A stretch of 36,335 nt of DNA. Origin: Dwaynesavagella gallinarum (lineage in GTDB: Bacteria > Bacillota > Clostridia > Clostridiales > Clostridiaceae). Position 1 is the first letter of the stretch. Each line of letters opens with the position of its first letter. The notes under the pieces were generated by a model that was not told the origin of the DNA, did no database searches, and worked only from the letters and a program-made list of their open reading frames with translations. The stretch lies in contig DWVN01000086.1 of assembly GCA_019120235.1 (NCBI GenBank), forward strand, positions 1 through 36,335, written 5' to 3'. Shown in pieces: positions 7,002 through 15,029 of this stretch. The position numbers and the translations under genes were made by a program.

Positions 7002-8003
7002 ATGCAACTCATGAAAAAAAATAAAATAACTTTTGGCGATTTTAAAGTTGTTGGAATTGTTTCAATAATTGCTATTATTATTTTATGGATAATATTAAAG
7101 ACGTATATTGTTTATTTTAATATTTCTGGAAACTCAAATTATGCTTATATTTCGATACTTAAACAAAATTACATACCATCATTTGATGATAATTATTTTG
7201 AAAATTCTAAGGATACATTTTTTAGAGATGTTAAAAATATTTTGGGAATAAATATATTAAATCCAATTTCTATAATTGAAAAAGAAATTAACATAATGAA
7301 ATCTACATATGTTGATGAAAGTAAATTGTCTTCAAATATGTATAATGAATTAGATGATGTTATAAATGACAGTAAAAATAATACTTCTGTATCTAGAAGT
7401 TATAGCGATAGAAAAATTAGAATTCTTATATATCATACTCATACAACAGAGGCCTTTAAACCTGCTAATAATGATTCGTTTTATGAGCAGTATAATATAG
7501 TTGGAATCGGTGATGTTTTAAAGAAAGAATTAGAGAAAAATTACAATGTGGAAGTTATACATGATAAAACTATACACAATACTACATATATAGAAAGTTA
7601 TAAAAGATCTGGAGAAACTCTTGATAAATATTTATCTGAAATAGAAGATTTTGATTTAATATTGGATCTGCATAGAGATTCTTTGGATAATAAAAAACTT
7701 GTTACAACAAATATAGATGGTAAAGATGTTGCTAAAATAATGCTTGTTGTTGCTAAAAATAATCCTAATTATTTGGAAAATGAGGAATTAGCTATTGATT
7801 TAACTAGTTTGGCAAATGATTTGTATCCAGGATTTGCAAGAAGTGTTTTCTATTATGAAAGAGGTAGTAATGCATTTAATCAAACCAAATCTTCAAAACT
7901 TGCGTTGATTGAGATAGGTGCTCAGCTTAATAATGTTGAAGAAGCTATAAATTCTGCAAAATTATTAGCTACAGTTATAGGTGAATATTTTGTACAAGAT
8001 TAA
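7002..8003 (+). CDS. spoIIP: Stage II sporulation protein P (peptidoglycan amidase/endopeptidase)
   Basis: SpoIIP acts with SpoIID and SpoIIM at the engulfing septal membrane. It cuts stem peptides and cross-links so the mother-cell membrane can move around the forespore. The 333-residue product has one N-terminal membrane anchor (about residues 17-37) and an outside C-terminal catalytic domain. That domain carries ILIYHTHTTEAF, an IHDKTIHNTTYIESYKRSGE-type segment, the LILDLHRDS motif with His and Arg, and ALIEIGAQLNNVEEA. These histidine and glutamate motifs match the zinc amidase family. It follows gpr, as in B. subtilis. An in-frame ATG at 7011 is an alternative start. Confidence 0.92.
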   Translation: MQLMKKNKITFGDFKVVGIVSIIAIIILWIILKTYIVYFNISGNSNYAYISILKQNYIPSFDDNYFENSKDTFFRDVKNILGINILNPISIIEKEINIMKSTYVDESKLSSNMYNELDDVINDSKNNTSVSRSYSDRKIRILIYHTHTTEAFKPANNDSFYEQYNIVGIGDVLKKELEKNYNVEVIHDKTIHNTTYIESYKRSGETLDKYLSEIEDFDLILDLHRDSLDNKKLVTTNIDGKDVAKIMLVVAKNNPNYLENEELAIDLTSLANDLYPGFARSVFYYERGSNAFNQTKSSKLALIEIGAQLNNVEEAINSAKLLATVIGEYFVQD

Positions 8004-8008
8004 TTATA

Positions 8009-8036
8009 TTGACAAAAAATGGTATAAAAATATATT
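8009..8036 (+). promoter_or_regulatory. Sigma-A-like promoter downstream of spoIIP
   Basis: A perfect TTGACA (8009-8014) is followed after 16 bases by TATATT (8031-8036). It lies just after the spoIIP stop and before the small membrane-protein gene at 8083, which could therefore be expressed apart from sporulation. Confidence 0.5.
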
Positions 8037-8082
8037 TGAAATGACATTATCTAAATATATAAATATTTGGATGGTGTCATTT

Positions 8083-8379
8083 ATGTTTTTTAAGGGGAAG
8101 AAATTTAAATATACGTCAGGAATATTATTGTTTATTTTTGTTTTTGTTATTGGATTTGTTAAGATGAATATTGTTTATTCTTCTACAGGAATAGGAAGTA
8201 GTGTATCAACTCAAAAAATTGAATTTTATGAAGACGATGATAGCATAGATACTTTTTCTGATATTAAGGATAATGCTTTTATTAGAATTTATAAGGAAGA
8301 TTACGGATTTGATGTTGTTTTAAATATGTTTAATGAGGAAAAAACTTTTAGTTTAAAATTACCTTGGAAAAATAATTAA
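8083..8379 (+). CDS. Small single-pass membrane or exported protein of unknown function
   Basis: The 98-residue product starts MFFKGKKFKYTSG, followed by one strongly hydrophobic segment (about residues 12-30, ILLFIFVFVIGFV). The remaining 65 residues are short, acidic and outside the membrane (EFYEDDDSIDTFSDI, then IRIYKEDYGFDVVLNMFNEEK). I chose ATG 8083 because GGATGGTG lies six bases upstream. The frame stays open back into spoIIP at 7981, but no ribosome binding site supports that start. I do not recognise the family. It lies between spoIIP and lepA, two genes that are often adjacent in clostridia. Its own promoter at 8009-8036 and the lepA promoter after it suggest a one-gene unit. Confidence 0.6.
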   Translation: MFFKGKKFKYTSGILLFIFVFVIGFVKMNIVYSSTGIGSSVSTQKIEFYEDDDSIDTFSDIKDNAFIRIYKEDYGFDVVLNMFNEEKTFSLKLPWKNN

Positions 8380-8397
8380 AAAAATTTAAAATGGTAT

Positions 8398-8426
8398 TAA
8401 TTTTTAGAATTGTATAGTGTTATAAT
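8398..8426 (+). promoter_or_regulatory. Extended -10 promoter of lepA-hemW
   Basis: A consensus TATAAT at 8421-8426 is preceded by TG plus one base (8418-8420), giving an extended -10. The -35 region is weak. The predicted start is about 20 bases before the lepA ribosome binding site AGGTGG (8453-8458). Confidence 0.6.
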
Positions 8427-8466
8427 GAACAAATGTATATTTATCGAATTGTAGGTGGTTTTTTAT

Positions 8467-10275
8467 ATGGATAATGAAAAACAGAGTTATATAAGAAATT
8501 TTTGTATAATAGCTCATATAGATCATGGAAAGTCTACGTTAGCAGATAGATTGATTGAAATTACAGGTACTTTAACTAAAAGAGAAATGGAAGAGCAAGT
8601 TCTTGATAATATGGAATTAGAAAAAGAGAGAGGAATAACTATTAAGTCTCAAGCTGTAAGACTTATATATAATAGTCCAGTTGACGGTAAAGAGTACATA
8701 TTGAATTTAATAGATACACCAGGACATGTGGATTTTAATTATGAAGTATCTAGAAGTTTAGCAGCATGTGAAGGAGCGTTACTGGTGGTTGATGCTAGTC
8801 AAGGTGTTCAAGCACAAACTTTGGCTAATTGTTATTTGGCATCTGACGCAGGGTTAGAAGTGGTACCTGTTTTAAATAAAGTTGATTTACCAAATCAAAG
8901 AACAGAAGAAGTTAGGTTGGAGATTGAGGAAGTAATAGGAATTGAAGCTGAAGATGCACCAGCAATATCAGCGAAAACAGGACTTAATATTCAAGATGTT
9001 TTGGAAGTAATAGTTAGAAAAATTCCACAGCCTGATGGAGATACTAATGATTCATTAAAAGCATTGGTTTTTGATTCAATGTATGACTCTTATAAAGGGG
9101 TAATTTGTTATATAAGAGTTAAAGAAGGATATATAAAGCCTCAAATGAAGATAAAGTTTATGGCATCTAATAAGGAATATGAAGTTACAGAAGTTGGTAT
9201 TTTTACACCTAATTATAAACAGGTTGATATGTTGCAGGCGGGAGAAGTGGGATATGTTACTGCAGCAATAAAAAATGTTAAAGATGCAAGAGTTGGTGAT
9301 ACTATAACTTCTGTTGAAAATCCAGCGCAAGAACCTTTAGAAGGTTATAAGTCTGTTGTTCCGACTGTATTTAGTGGAATTTATCCTATAGTTGGAGATA
9401 AATATGAAGAACTCAAGGAAGCTCTTGAAAAACTTCAGTTGAATGATGCTTCTTTAATATTTGAACCTGAAACTTCTCTTGCACTTGGTTTTGGATTTAG
9501 ATGTGGTTTTTTAGGTTTACTACATATGGAAATAATTCAAGAAAGATTGGAGAGAGAATTTAATTTAGATATTATAATTACTGCTCCATCTGTTATATAT
9601 AAAATTCAGAAAACTTCTGGAGAAGTTATTGAGGTTACAAATCCATACAATATGCCTAAAGCTACAGAGATACAATTTACTGAAGAGCCTATTGTTAAGG
9701 CTACAATAATAACACCTTCAGATTTTGTTGGAGGAGTAATGGAATTGTGTCAAGGAAAACGTTCAACATTTTTAGATATGCAGTATTTAGATACTAGTAG
9801 AGTGATTTTAAAATATATAATTCCTCTAAATGAAATAATATATGATTTTTTTGATACTTTAAAATCTAAAACTAAAGGTTATGCTTCATTTGATTATGAG
9901 TTAGATGGGTATCAGCAAACAAAGCTAGTTAAATTAGATATATTGTTAAACGGAGAACCTATAGATGCTTTATCAATGATAGTTCCACAGGAAAAAGCTT
10001 ATCAAAGAGGTAAAATGATAGCAGAAAAATTGAAAAATGTTATACCAAGACAGTTGTTTGAAATACCTATTCAAGCTGCGATAGGTGCTAAAATAATTGC
10101 ACGTGAAACTGTTAGAGCTGTTAGAAAAGATGTTTTAGCTAAATGTTACGGTGGAGATATAACAAGAAAGAAAAAATTATTAGAAAAACAAAAAGAAGGT
10201 AAAAAGAGGATGAAACAGGTGGGATCTGTTGATATACCACAAGAAGCGTTTATGTCTGTTTTAAAGGTTGATTAG
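8467..10275 (+). CDS. lepA: Elongation factor 4 (LepA ribosomal GTPase)
   Basis: LepA/EF4 is a translational GTPase that binds ribosomes and has been linked to back-translocation and 30S assembly. The 602-residue product is the usual length. The G domain has AHIDHGKSTLADRL (G1), ERGITIKSQ (G2), DTPGHVDF (G3) and NKVD (G4). EF-G-like domains follow (FGFRCGFLGLLHMEI is typical). The LepA-specific C-terminus carries the conserved CYGGDITRKKKLLEKQKEGKKRMK. ATG 8467 follows AGGTGG. An in-frame GTG at 8455 overlaps that site and is rejected. hemW begins 3 bases after the stop, the common lepA-hemW arrangement. Confidence 0.97.
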   Translation: MDNEKQSYIRNFCIIAHIDHGKSTLADRLIEITGTLTKREMEEQVLDNMELEKERGITIKSQAVRLIYNSPVDGKEYILNLIDTPGHVDFNYEVSRSLAACEGALLVVDASQGVQAQTLANCYLASDAGLEVVPVLNKVDLPNQRTEEVRLEIEEVIGIEAEDAPAISAKTGLNIQDVLEVIVRKIPQPDGDTNDSLKALVFDSMYDSYKGVICYIRVKEGYIKPQMKIKFMASNKEYEVTEVGIFTPNYKQVDMLQAGEVGYVTAAIKNVKDARVGDTITSVENPAQEPLEGYKSVVPTVFSGIYPIVGDKYEELKEALEKLQLNDASLIFEPETSLALGFGFRCGFLGLLHMEIIQERLEREFNLDIIITAPSVIYKIQKTSGEVIEVTNPYNMPKATEIQFTEEPIVKATIITPSDFVGGVMELCQGKRSTFLDMQYLDTSRVILKYIIPLNEIIYDFFDTLKSKTKGYASFDYELDGYQQTKLVKLDILLNGEPIDALSMIVPQEKAYQRGKMIAEKLKNVIPRQLFEIPIQAAIGAKIIARETVRAVRKDVLAKCYGGDITRKKKLLEKQKEGKKRMKQVGSVDIPQEAFMSVLKVD

Positions 10276-10278
10276 TTT

Positions 10279-11400
10279 ATGATAGGATTGTATGTTCATA
10301 TACCGTTTTGCAGTAAAAAATGTTATTATTGTGATTTTGCATCTTATGAAAAAGTGGAATATTTAATGGATGAATATGTTGATGCAGTATTAAGCGAGCT
10401 TGATAAATATAAACAAGAGAAATTTGATACTGTTTTTATAGGTGGTGGAACTCCTAGTTATTTAGAAGAAAAGAATTTAGAAAAATTATTACGTGGTATT
10501 TCTAGTAGGTTGAAAGATTCTAATATTTTAGAATTTACAATTGAATGTAATCCAGGAACTATTAACTATGAAAAACTAAATATTATGAAAAGCTATGGAG
10601 TTAATAGATTAAGTATAGGGATGCAAAGTGCTAATGATGATACCTTAAAATTTATAGGTAGAGTACATAGTTTTGATGAATTTGATAAAGCATTTAATTG
10701 TGTGCATAGAGTTGGATTTGAAAATATAAATGTTGATTTGATTTTTGCTATACCGTGTGAAACGATTGAAAATTACAAAAATACTTTAGATATAGTAAAA
10801 TCTTATGATTTAGCTCATATATCCGCATATAATTTGATTTTAGAAAAAAATACAGAATTTTATAGGAAGTACAAAGAAAATAAATTTAAAGAATTAGATG
10901 AAGATATTCAACTTAATATGTACAAATATACAAAGTTTTTTTTAGAAAACATTGGTTTTAAACAGTATGAAATTTCAAATTATGCTAAAAACGGGAAGAA
11001 GTGTTTACATAATTTGATATATTGGAATTTTGATGATTATGTAGGAATTGGAGTTTCTGCACATTCGTTTTATAAAGGAATTAGGTTTGAAAATACTAGA
11101 AATATATACGAGTATGTAAAAATGTTTAAAGATAATAATCATGTTTATTCTAAAATGTATAAAAATTCTTTAGATGATAATATTGAAGAATATGTTGTGC
11201 TTGGATTAAGAAAAAATGAAGGTATTAATATTATAGAATTTGAGAAAAGATTTGGAATAAACTTATTTAAGATTTTTGAAAATCAAATAAAAAAATATAC
11301 TGAAAATCGTTTGTTAAAGATTGAAGATGGAAGAGTATTTTTAACATCAGAAGGTATTGTTTTAATGAATTACATTTTAAAAGATTTTATTTTTGAATAA
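10279..11400 (+). CDS. hemW: Radical SAM heme chaperone HemW
   Basis: HemW is a HemN-like radical SAM protein that carries and inserts heme rather than acting as coproporphyrinogen dehydrogenase. The 373-residue product starts MIGLYVHIPFCSKKCYYCDF, with the cluster ligands Cys11, Cys15 and Cys18 in the CxxxCxxC pattern. It also has the GGGTPSYL SAM-binding motif, the NRLSIGMQS strand and the C-terminal HemN domain (ISNYAKNGKKCLHNLIYW, then GIGVSAHSFY). It lacks the extra cysteine after CxxxCxxC and the long N-terminal region of true HemN, which favours HemW. It is coupled to lepA and ends before the hrcA promoter without a clear terminator. Confidence 0.93.
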   Translation: MIGLYVHIPFCSKKCYYCDFASYEKVEYLMDEYVDAVLSELDKYKQEKFDTVFIGGGTPSYLEEKNLEKLLRGISSRLKDSNILEFTIECNPGTINYEKLNIMKSYGVNRLSIGMQSANDDTLKFIGRVHSFDEFDKAFNCVHRVGFENINVDLIFAIPCETIENYKNTLDIVKSYDLAHISAYNLILEKNTEFYRKYKENKFKELDEDIQLNMYKYTKFFLENIGFKQYEISNYAKNGKKCLHNLIYWNFDDYVGIGVSAHSFYKGIRFENTRNIYEYVKMFKDNNHVYSKMYKNSLDDNIEEYVVLGLRKNEGINIIEFEKRFGINLFKIFENQIKKYTENRLLKIEDGRVFLTSEGIVLMNYILKDFIFE

Positions 11401-11405
11401 AAAAT

Positions 11406-11434
11406 TTGACAAATTTGATTTAAAGTGTTATTTT
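11406..11434 (+). promoter_or_regulatory. Sigma-A promoter of the hrcA-grpE-dnaK-dnaJ operon
   Basis: A perfect TTGACA (11406-11411) and TATTTT (11429-11434) are separated by 17 bases. The predicted start, near 11441, lies directly before the CIRCE operator, so bound HrcA would block transcription. Confidence 0.75.
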
Positions 11435-11446
11435 ATTCTCAAGCCA

Positions 11447-11473
11447 TTAGCACTCAAAAATATAGAGTGCTAA
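11447..11473 (+). promoter_or_regulatory. CIRCE operator (HrcA binding site)
   Basis: TTAGCACTC (11447-11455), nine spacer bases, then GAGTGCTAA (11465-11473) is the exact consensus CIRCE inverted repeat. It lies in the leader of hrcA, the gene for its own repressor, as in other Firmicutes. Confidence 0.98.
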
Positions 11474-11492
11474 CAAAAAGGGGTTAATTGAT

Positions 11493-12509
11493 ATGGATGA
11501 GAGAAAAACTAAAATATTGTATTCAATAATTCAGGATTTTATATGTACTGGTGAACCGGTAGGATCTAGAACGTTATCTAAAAAATATAATTTAGGTGTA
11601 AGTTCAGCAACTATTCGTAATGAAATGTCGGATTTAGAAGAATTAGGTTTTTTAGAACAAGTTCATACTTCTTCTGGGAGAAGACCATCGAATAAAGGAT
11701 ATAGACTATATGTTGATAAATTGATGATACCTGCTCAAATAACTAAACAAGAGGAATTATATATTAAATCTGATTTGATGAACTTAGATATATTTGATAT
11801 TGAAAATGTTCTTAAATCTAAATTAGCTCTCATTTCTAAATTGACAAATTTGGCTTGTATATTAAAAATACCGTCGGTTATGAAGAATTCTATAAAATCA
11901 GTTCAATTTATTAAAATTGATCATAGAAATTTGTTGGTTGTAATTGTGACAAATGAAGGTATTATAAGGAATAGTGTAATTAGGGTCAGAGATTTTATTT
12001 CAAATAATGATATAGAAATAATTAATAAAATAGTTAATGAAAATTTAGCATGTTGTACTGTTGAAGATGTTAGTGTAGATGTTATAAATAGGGTTAAATC
12101 TGCTCTGAAATTGAATGGATATGTTTTTGATCAAGTTATTACTATTTTGTATGATGTATTTAAAGATGATAAAGGTAGTGAATGCTACATAGAAGGAGTT
12201 AATAATATTTTAAATTATCCTGAATTTAGTGATATTGATAAGGTGAAGAGTTTTTTGTGTTTTCTTGATAATAGAGGAAAGTTTGAGTCATTGTTGAATT
12301 GTAACAAAGAAGATGATCTCGAAATAAGAATTGGAGATGAAAATTATGTAGAAGAAGCACAAAATTATAGTATTGTTTTAGGAAATTATAAAAAGAATTC
12401 GAAAGTTTTAGGCACTATAGGTATTATTGGGCCAACAAGAATGAATTATTCTAAGATAGTATCCATACTTAGGTCTTTAATAGACTTTATAAATTCAAGT
12501 ATAGATTAA
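11493..12509 (+). CDS. hrcA: Heat-inducible transcription repressor HrcA
   Basis: HrcA is a dimeric repressor that binds CIRCE and is kept active by GroEL, so unfolded protein relieves repression. The 338-residue product is near the usual 340-345. Its N-terminal winged helix has GEPVGSRTLSKKYN, SSATIRNEMSDLEELGFLEQ and the HTSSGRRPSNKGYRLYVD segment. It also has a GAF-like middle and the C-terminal LGTIGIIGPTRMNYSKI dimerisation strand. AGGGG precedes the ATG. It is first in its operon, directly downstream of CIRCE, and is therefore autoregulated. Confidence 0.97.
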   Translation: MDERKTKILYSIIQDFICTGEPVGSRTLSKKYNLGVSSATIRNEMSDLEELGFLEQVHTSSGRRPSNKGYRLYVDKLMIPAQITKQEELYIKSDLMNLDIFDIENVLKSKLALISKLTNLACILKIPSVMKNSIKSVQFIKIDHRNLLVVIVTNEGIIRNSVIRVRDFISNNDIEIINKIVNENLACCTVEDVSVDVINRVKSALKLNGYVFDQVITILYDVFKDDKGSECYIEGVNNILNYPEFSDIDKVKSFLCFLDNRGKFESLLNCNKEDDLEIRIGDENYVEEAQNYSIVLGNYKKNSKVLGTIGIIGPTRMNYSKIVSILRSLIDFINSSID

Positions 12510-12535
12510 GTTAGTTTTTTGGAGGTGTTTTTAAT

Positions 12536-13105
12536 TTGATAGATGAGAAGGATTTTTTATCTTCTTCTGAATTGGGTCATGATGAACATGATGAAATAGA
12601 GGGAAAAAAAATAGATTCTTCAGATGAGGAAGAAACTGATATTGAATCGTGTTCTATTGCTGATTTAGAAGAAAAAAATTCGGAATTAAAGTGTGAAATA
12701 GAAGATTTAAAAAATAGATTTTTGAGAGTTAGTGCGGAGTATGATAACTATAGAAAACGTACTTTACGTGAGAAAAGCGAGTTATATGGAGATGCGTGTT
12801 TAGATATTATAGTCCAAATTTTACCAATTCTTGACAATTTAGAAAGAGCTAATTCTGTTGAAGCTGATTTAGATTCTTTTAAAAAAGGTATTGGTATGGT
12901 GATAAATCTGTTTTATGATATTTTACAAAAATTAGGAGTGAAAGAAATAGATTCAACAGGCAAGTTTGATCCTAATTTACATGAGGCGGTTGCTCATATT
13001 TCTGATGAAAGTTTAGAAAAAAATACAATAGTTGAGGTTTTACAAAAAGGATATCTTAGAAATGATAAAGTCGTTAGACATAGTATGGTAAAAGTTGCTA
13101 ATTAA
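12536..13105 (+). CDS. grpE: Nucleotide exchange factor GrpE
   Basis: GrpE releases ADP from DnaK and acts as a thermosensor for the chaperone cycle. The 189-residue product is typical in length. It has an acidic, disordered N-terminus, a long coiled coil (about residues 45-95, including RFLRVSAEYDNYRKRT), and the C-terminal beta domain with FDPNLHEAVAH and VLQKGYLRNDKVVRHSMVKV. The start is TTG 12536, eight bases after a strong GGAGGTG (12521-12527). It lies 26 bases after hrcA and 47 bases before dnaK, in the standard operon order. Confidence 0.96.
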   Translation: MIDEKDFLSSSELGHDEHDEIEGKKIDSSDEEETDIESCSIADLEEKNSELKCEIEDLKNRFLRVSAEYDNYRKRTLREKSELYGDACLDIIVQILPILDNLERANSVEADLDSFKKGIGMVINLFYDILQKLGVKEIDSTGKFDPNLHEAVAHISDESLEKNTIVEVLQKGYLRNDKVVRHSMVKVAN

Positions 13106-13117
13106 TTGGGAATTAGC
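13097..13117 (+). other. Short hairpin between grpE and dnaK
   Basis: GCTAATT (13097-13103) and AATTAGC (13111-13117) form a perfect 7-bp stem with a 7-base loop. It overlaps the last codons of grpE and is followed by ATTTT. It could be a weak attenuator or a processing or stability element; I cannot tell which. Confidence 0.35.
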
Positions 13118-13152
13118 ATTTTAAAAATTAATATTAATTTGGAGGTTTGTTT

Positions 13153-14973
13153 ATGGGAAAAGTTATAGGTATTGATTTAGGTACTACTAATTCGTGTGTT
13201 GCTGTTATGGAAGGTGGAGAACCAGTAGTAATTCCGAATTCAGAAGGTGGAAGAACAACGCCTTCAGTAGTTTCTTTTCAAGCAAATGGAGAGAGATTAG
13301 TTGGTCAGGTTGCTAAGAGACAGTCGATTACTAATCCTGATAAGACAATTATTTCGATTAAGAGACATATGGGAACTGATTATAAGGTTGATATCGACGG
13401 GAAAAAATATTCTCCACAAGAAATATCATCAATGATACTTCAAAAAATTAAAGCTGATGCTGAGGCGTATTTAGGAGAAACAGTTACTCAAGCGGTTATA
13501 ACAGTTCCAGCTTATTTTAATGATAGTCAAAGACAAGCAACAAAGGATGCAGGTAAAATTGCAGGACTTGAAGTGTTAAGAATAATAAATGAACCAACAG
13601 CAGCTTCACTTGCGTATGGAATAGATAAAACATCAACACAAGAAAAAATATTAGTTTATGATTTGGGTGGAGGTACTTTTGATGTATCTATTTTAGAACT
13701 TGGAGATGGAGTATTTGAAGTTCTTGCTACTAATGGAGATACTTTTCTTGGAGGAGATGATTTTGATCAGAAAATAATCGATTATATAGCAAGTGATTTT
13801 AAATCAAATACAGGTATTGATTTGAAAAATGATAAGATGGCTCTTCAAAGATTGAAAGAGGCTGCTGAAAAAGCAAAGATAGAGTTGTCATCATCACAAC
13901 AAACAAATATAAATCTTCCTTTTATTACTGCTGATTCAAGTGGACCAAAGCATATTGAAATGACACTTACAAGGTCTAAATTTAATGAAATAACTTTAGA
14001 TCTTGTAAATAGAACGTTAGAGCCTATGAAAAAAGCTTTACAAGATGCTGGACTTCAAATAGGAGATATAAATAAAGTTGTTTTAGTAGGTGGATCTACA
14101 AGAATACCTGCTATTCAAGAGGCAGTTAAGAATTTTACAGGTAAAGATCCTTCAAAGGGAGTTAATCCAGATGAGTGTGTAGCTGTTGGAGCGGCTATTC
14201 AAGGTGGAATATTAGGGGGAGATTATGACAATACAAATTTACTTTTGTTAGATGTTACACCACTTAGTTTGGGTATAGAAACTTTGGGAGGAGTTTCTAC
14301 CGTTATTATTGAAAGAAACACAACAATACCTGTTACTAAGAGTCAAGTTTTTTCTACAGCAGCAGATAATCAGACTTCTGTTGAAATTCACATTGTACAA
14401 GGTGAAAGACAGATGGCTGCAGATAATAAAACTCTTGGTAGATTTACTCTTTCAGGAATACCTCCAGCTCCTAGAGGAATACCTCAGATTGAAGTTACTT
14501 ATGATATAGATGCTAATGGTATAGTTAAAGTTAGTGCTATGGATAAATCAACAGGTAAAAAAGCTGATATAACAATAACTGCTACGACTAATTTAAGTGA
14601 CGAAGAAATTGATAAAGCTGTTAAAGAAGCAGAAAAGTATGCGGAAGAAGATAAAAAGAGAAAAGAAAGTATTGAAATAAGAAATACAGCTGAAACTTCT
14701 GTTTATCAAATAGAGAATTCTTTAAAAGAGTTTGGGGACAAAGTTGATGCAAATGAAAAAGCAGAAATAGAAAATAAGATTAAAGTTTTAAAAGACTCTT
14801 TAAATGGTGATGATTTAGAGAATATAAAGAAAGCTCAAGAAGATTTGACACAGTCATTTTATGCACTATCTACAAAAATGTATCAGCAAAATGCTTCAAA
14901 TGGTAATGAAACATCTGAAAATAATCAACAAACTTATGAAGCGACAGATTATAAAGTTGAAGATAGTGAATAG
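13153..14973 (+). CDS. dnaK: Chaperone protein DnaK (Hsp70)
   Basis: DnaK is the ATP-driven Hsp70 chaperone working with DnaJ and GrpE. The 606-residue product has the actin-like ATPase domain beginning MGKVIGIDLGTTNSCVAVM, with VPAYFNDSQRQATKDAG, NEPTAASLAYG, DLGGGTFDVSILE and VLVGGSTRIPA. The substrate-binding domain (from VTPLSLGIETLGG) and helical lid follow, and the C-terminus is acidic and Gln/Asn-containing. ATG 13153 follows GGAGG (13141-13145). A frame extension to 13147 would overlap it. This protein is shorter than Gram-negative DnaK, lacking the loop in the ATPase domain, as in other Firmicutes. Confidence 0.99.
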   Translation: MGKVIGIDLGTTNSCVAVMEGGEPVVIPNSEGGRTTPSVVSFQANGERLVGQVAKRQSITNPDKTIISIKRHMGTDYKVDIDGKKYSPQEISSMILQKIKADAEAYLGETVTQAVITVPAYFNDSQRQATKDAGKIAGLEVLRIINEPTAASLAYGIDKTSTQEKILVYDLGGGTFDVSILELGDGVFEVLATNGDTFLGGDDFDQKIIDYIASDFKSNTGIDLKNDKMALQRLKEAAEKAKIELSSSQQTNINLPFITADSSGPKHIEMTLTRSKFNEITLDLVNRTLEPMKKALQDAGLQIGDINKVVLVGGSTRIPAIQEAVKNFTGKDPSKGVNPDECVAVGAAIQGGILGGDYDNTNLLLLDVTPLSLGIETLGGVSTVIIERNTTIPVTKSQVFSTAADNQTSVEIHIVQGERQMAADNKTLGRFTLSGIPPAPRGIPQIEVTYDIDANGIVKVSAMDKSTGKKADITITATTNLSDEEIDKAVKEAEKYAEEDKKRKESIEIRNTAETSVYQIENSLKEFGDKVDANEKAEIENKIKVLKDSLNGDDLENIKKAQEDLTQSFYALSTKMYQQNASNGNETSENNQQTYEATDYKVEDSE

Positions 14974-14980
14974 TTTTTTA

Positions 14981-15013
14981 AATTGCTAGATAGGTAAAAC
15001 TATTCTAGCAATT
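14981..15013 (+). other. Stable hairpin between dnaK and dnaJ
   Basis: AATTGCTAGA (14981-14990) and TCTAGCAATT (15004-15013) pair perfectly over 10 bp. The 13-base loop can pair further (TAG with CTA). No T-tract follows and the dnaJ ribosome binding site (GAGGTGA) begins a few bases later. An mRNA processing or stability element that sets the DnaK:DnaJ ratio is the likeliest role (inference). Confidence 0.5.
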
Positions 15014-15029
15014 AAATTTGAGGTGATTT

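Noticed and set aside
7981..8082. Longer version of the small membrane protein, starting inside spoIIP
   Set aside because: There is no ribosome binding site at 7981, the added 34 residues lie over the promoter region, and a good site supports ATG 8083.
14309..14509. Plus-strand frame inside dnaK, and similar frames inside lepA, dnaJ, rarA, gpr, mtaB and the dynamin-like gene
   Set aside because: Shadow frames with no ribosome binding site and no recognisable product, lying wholly within strongly conserved genes.
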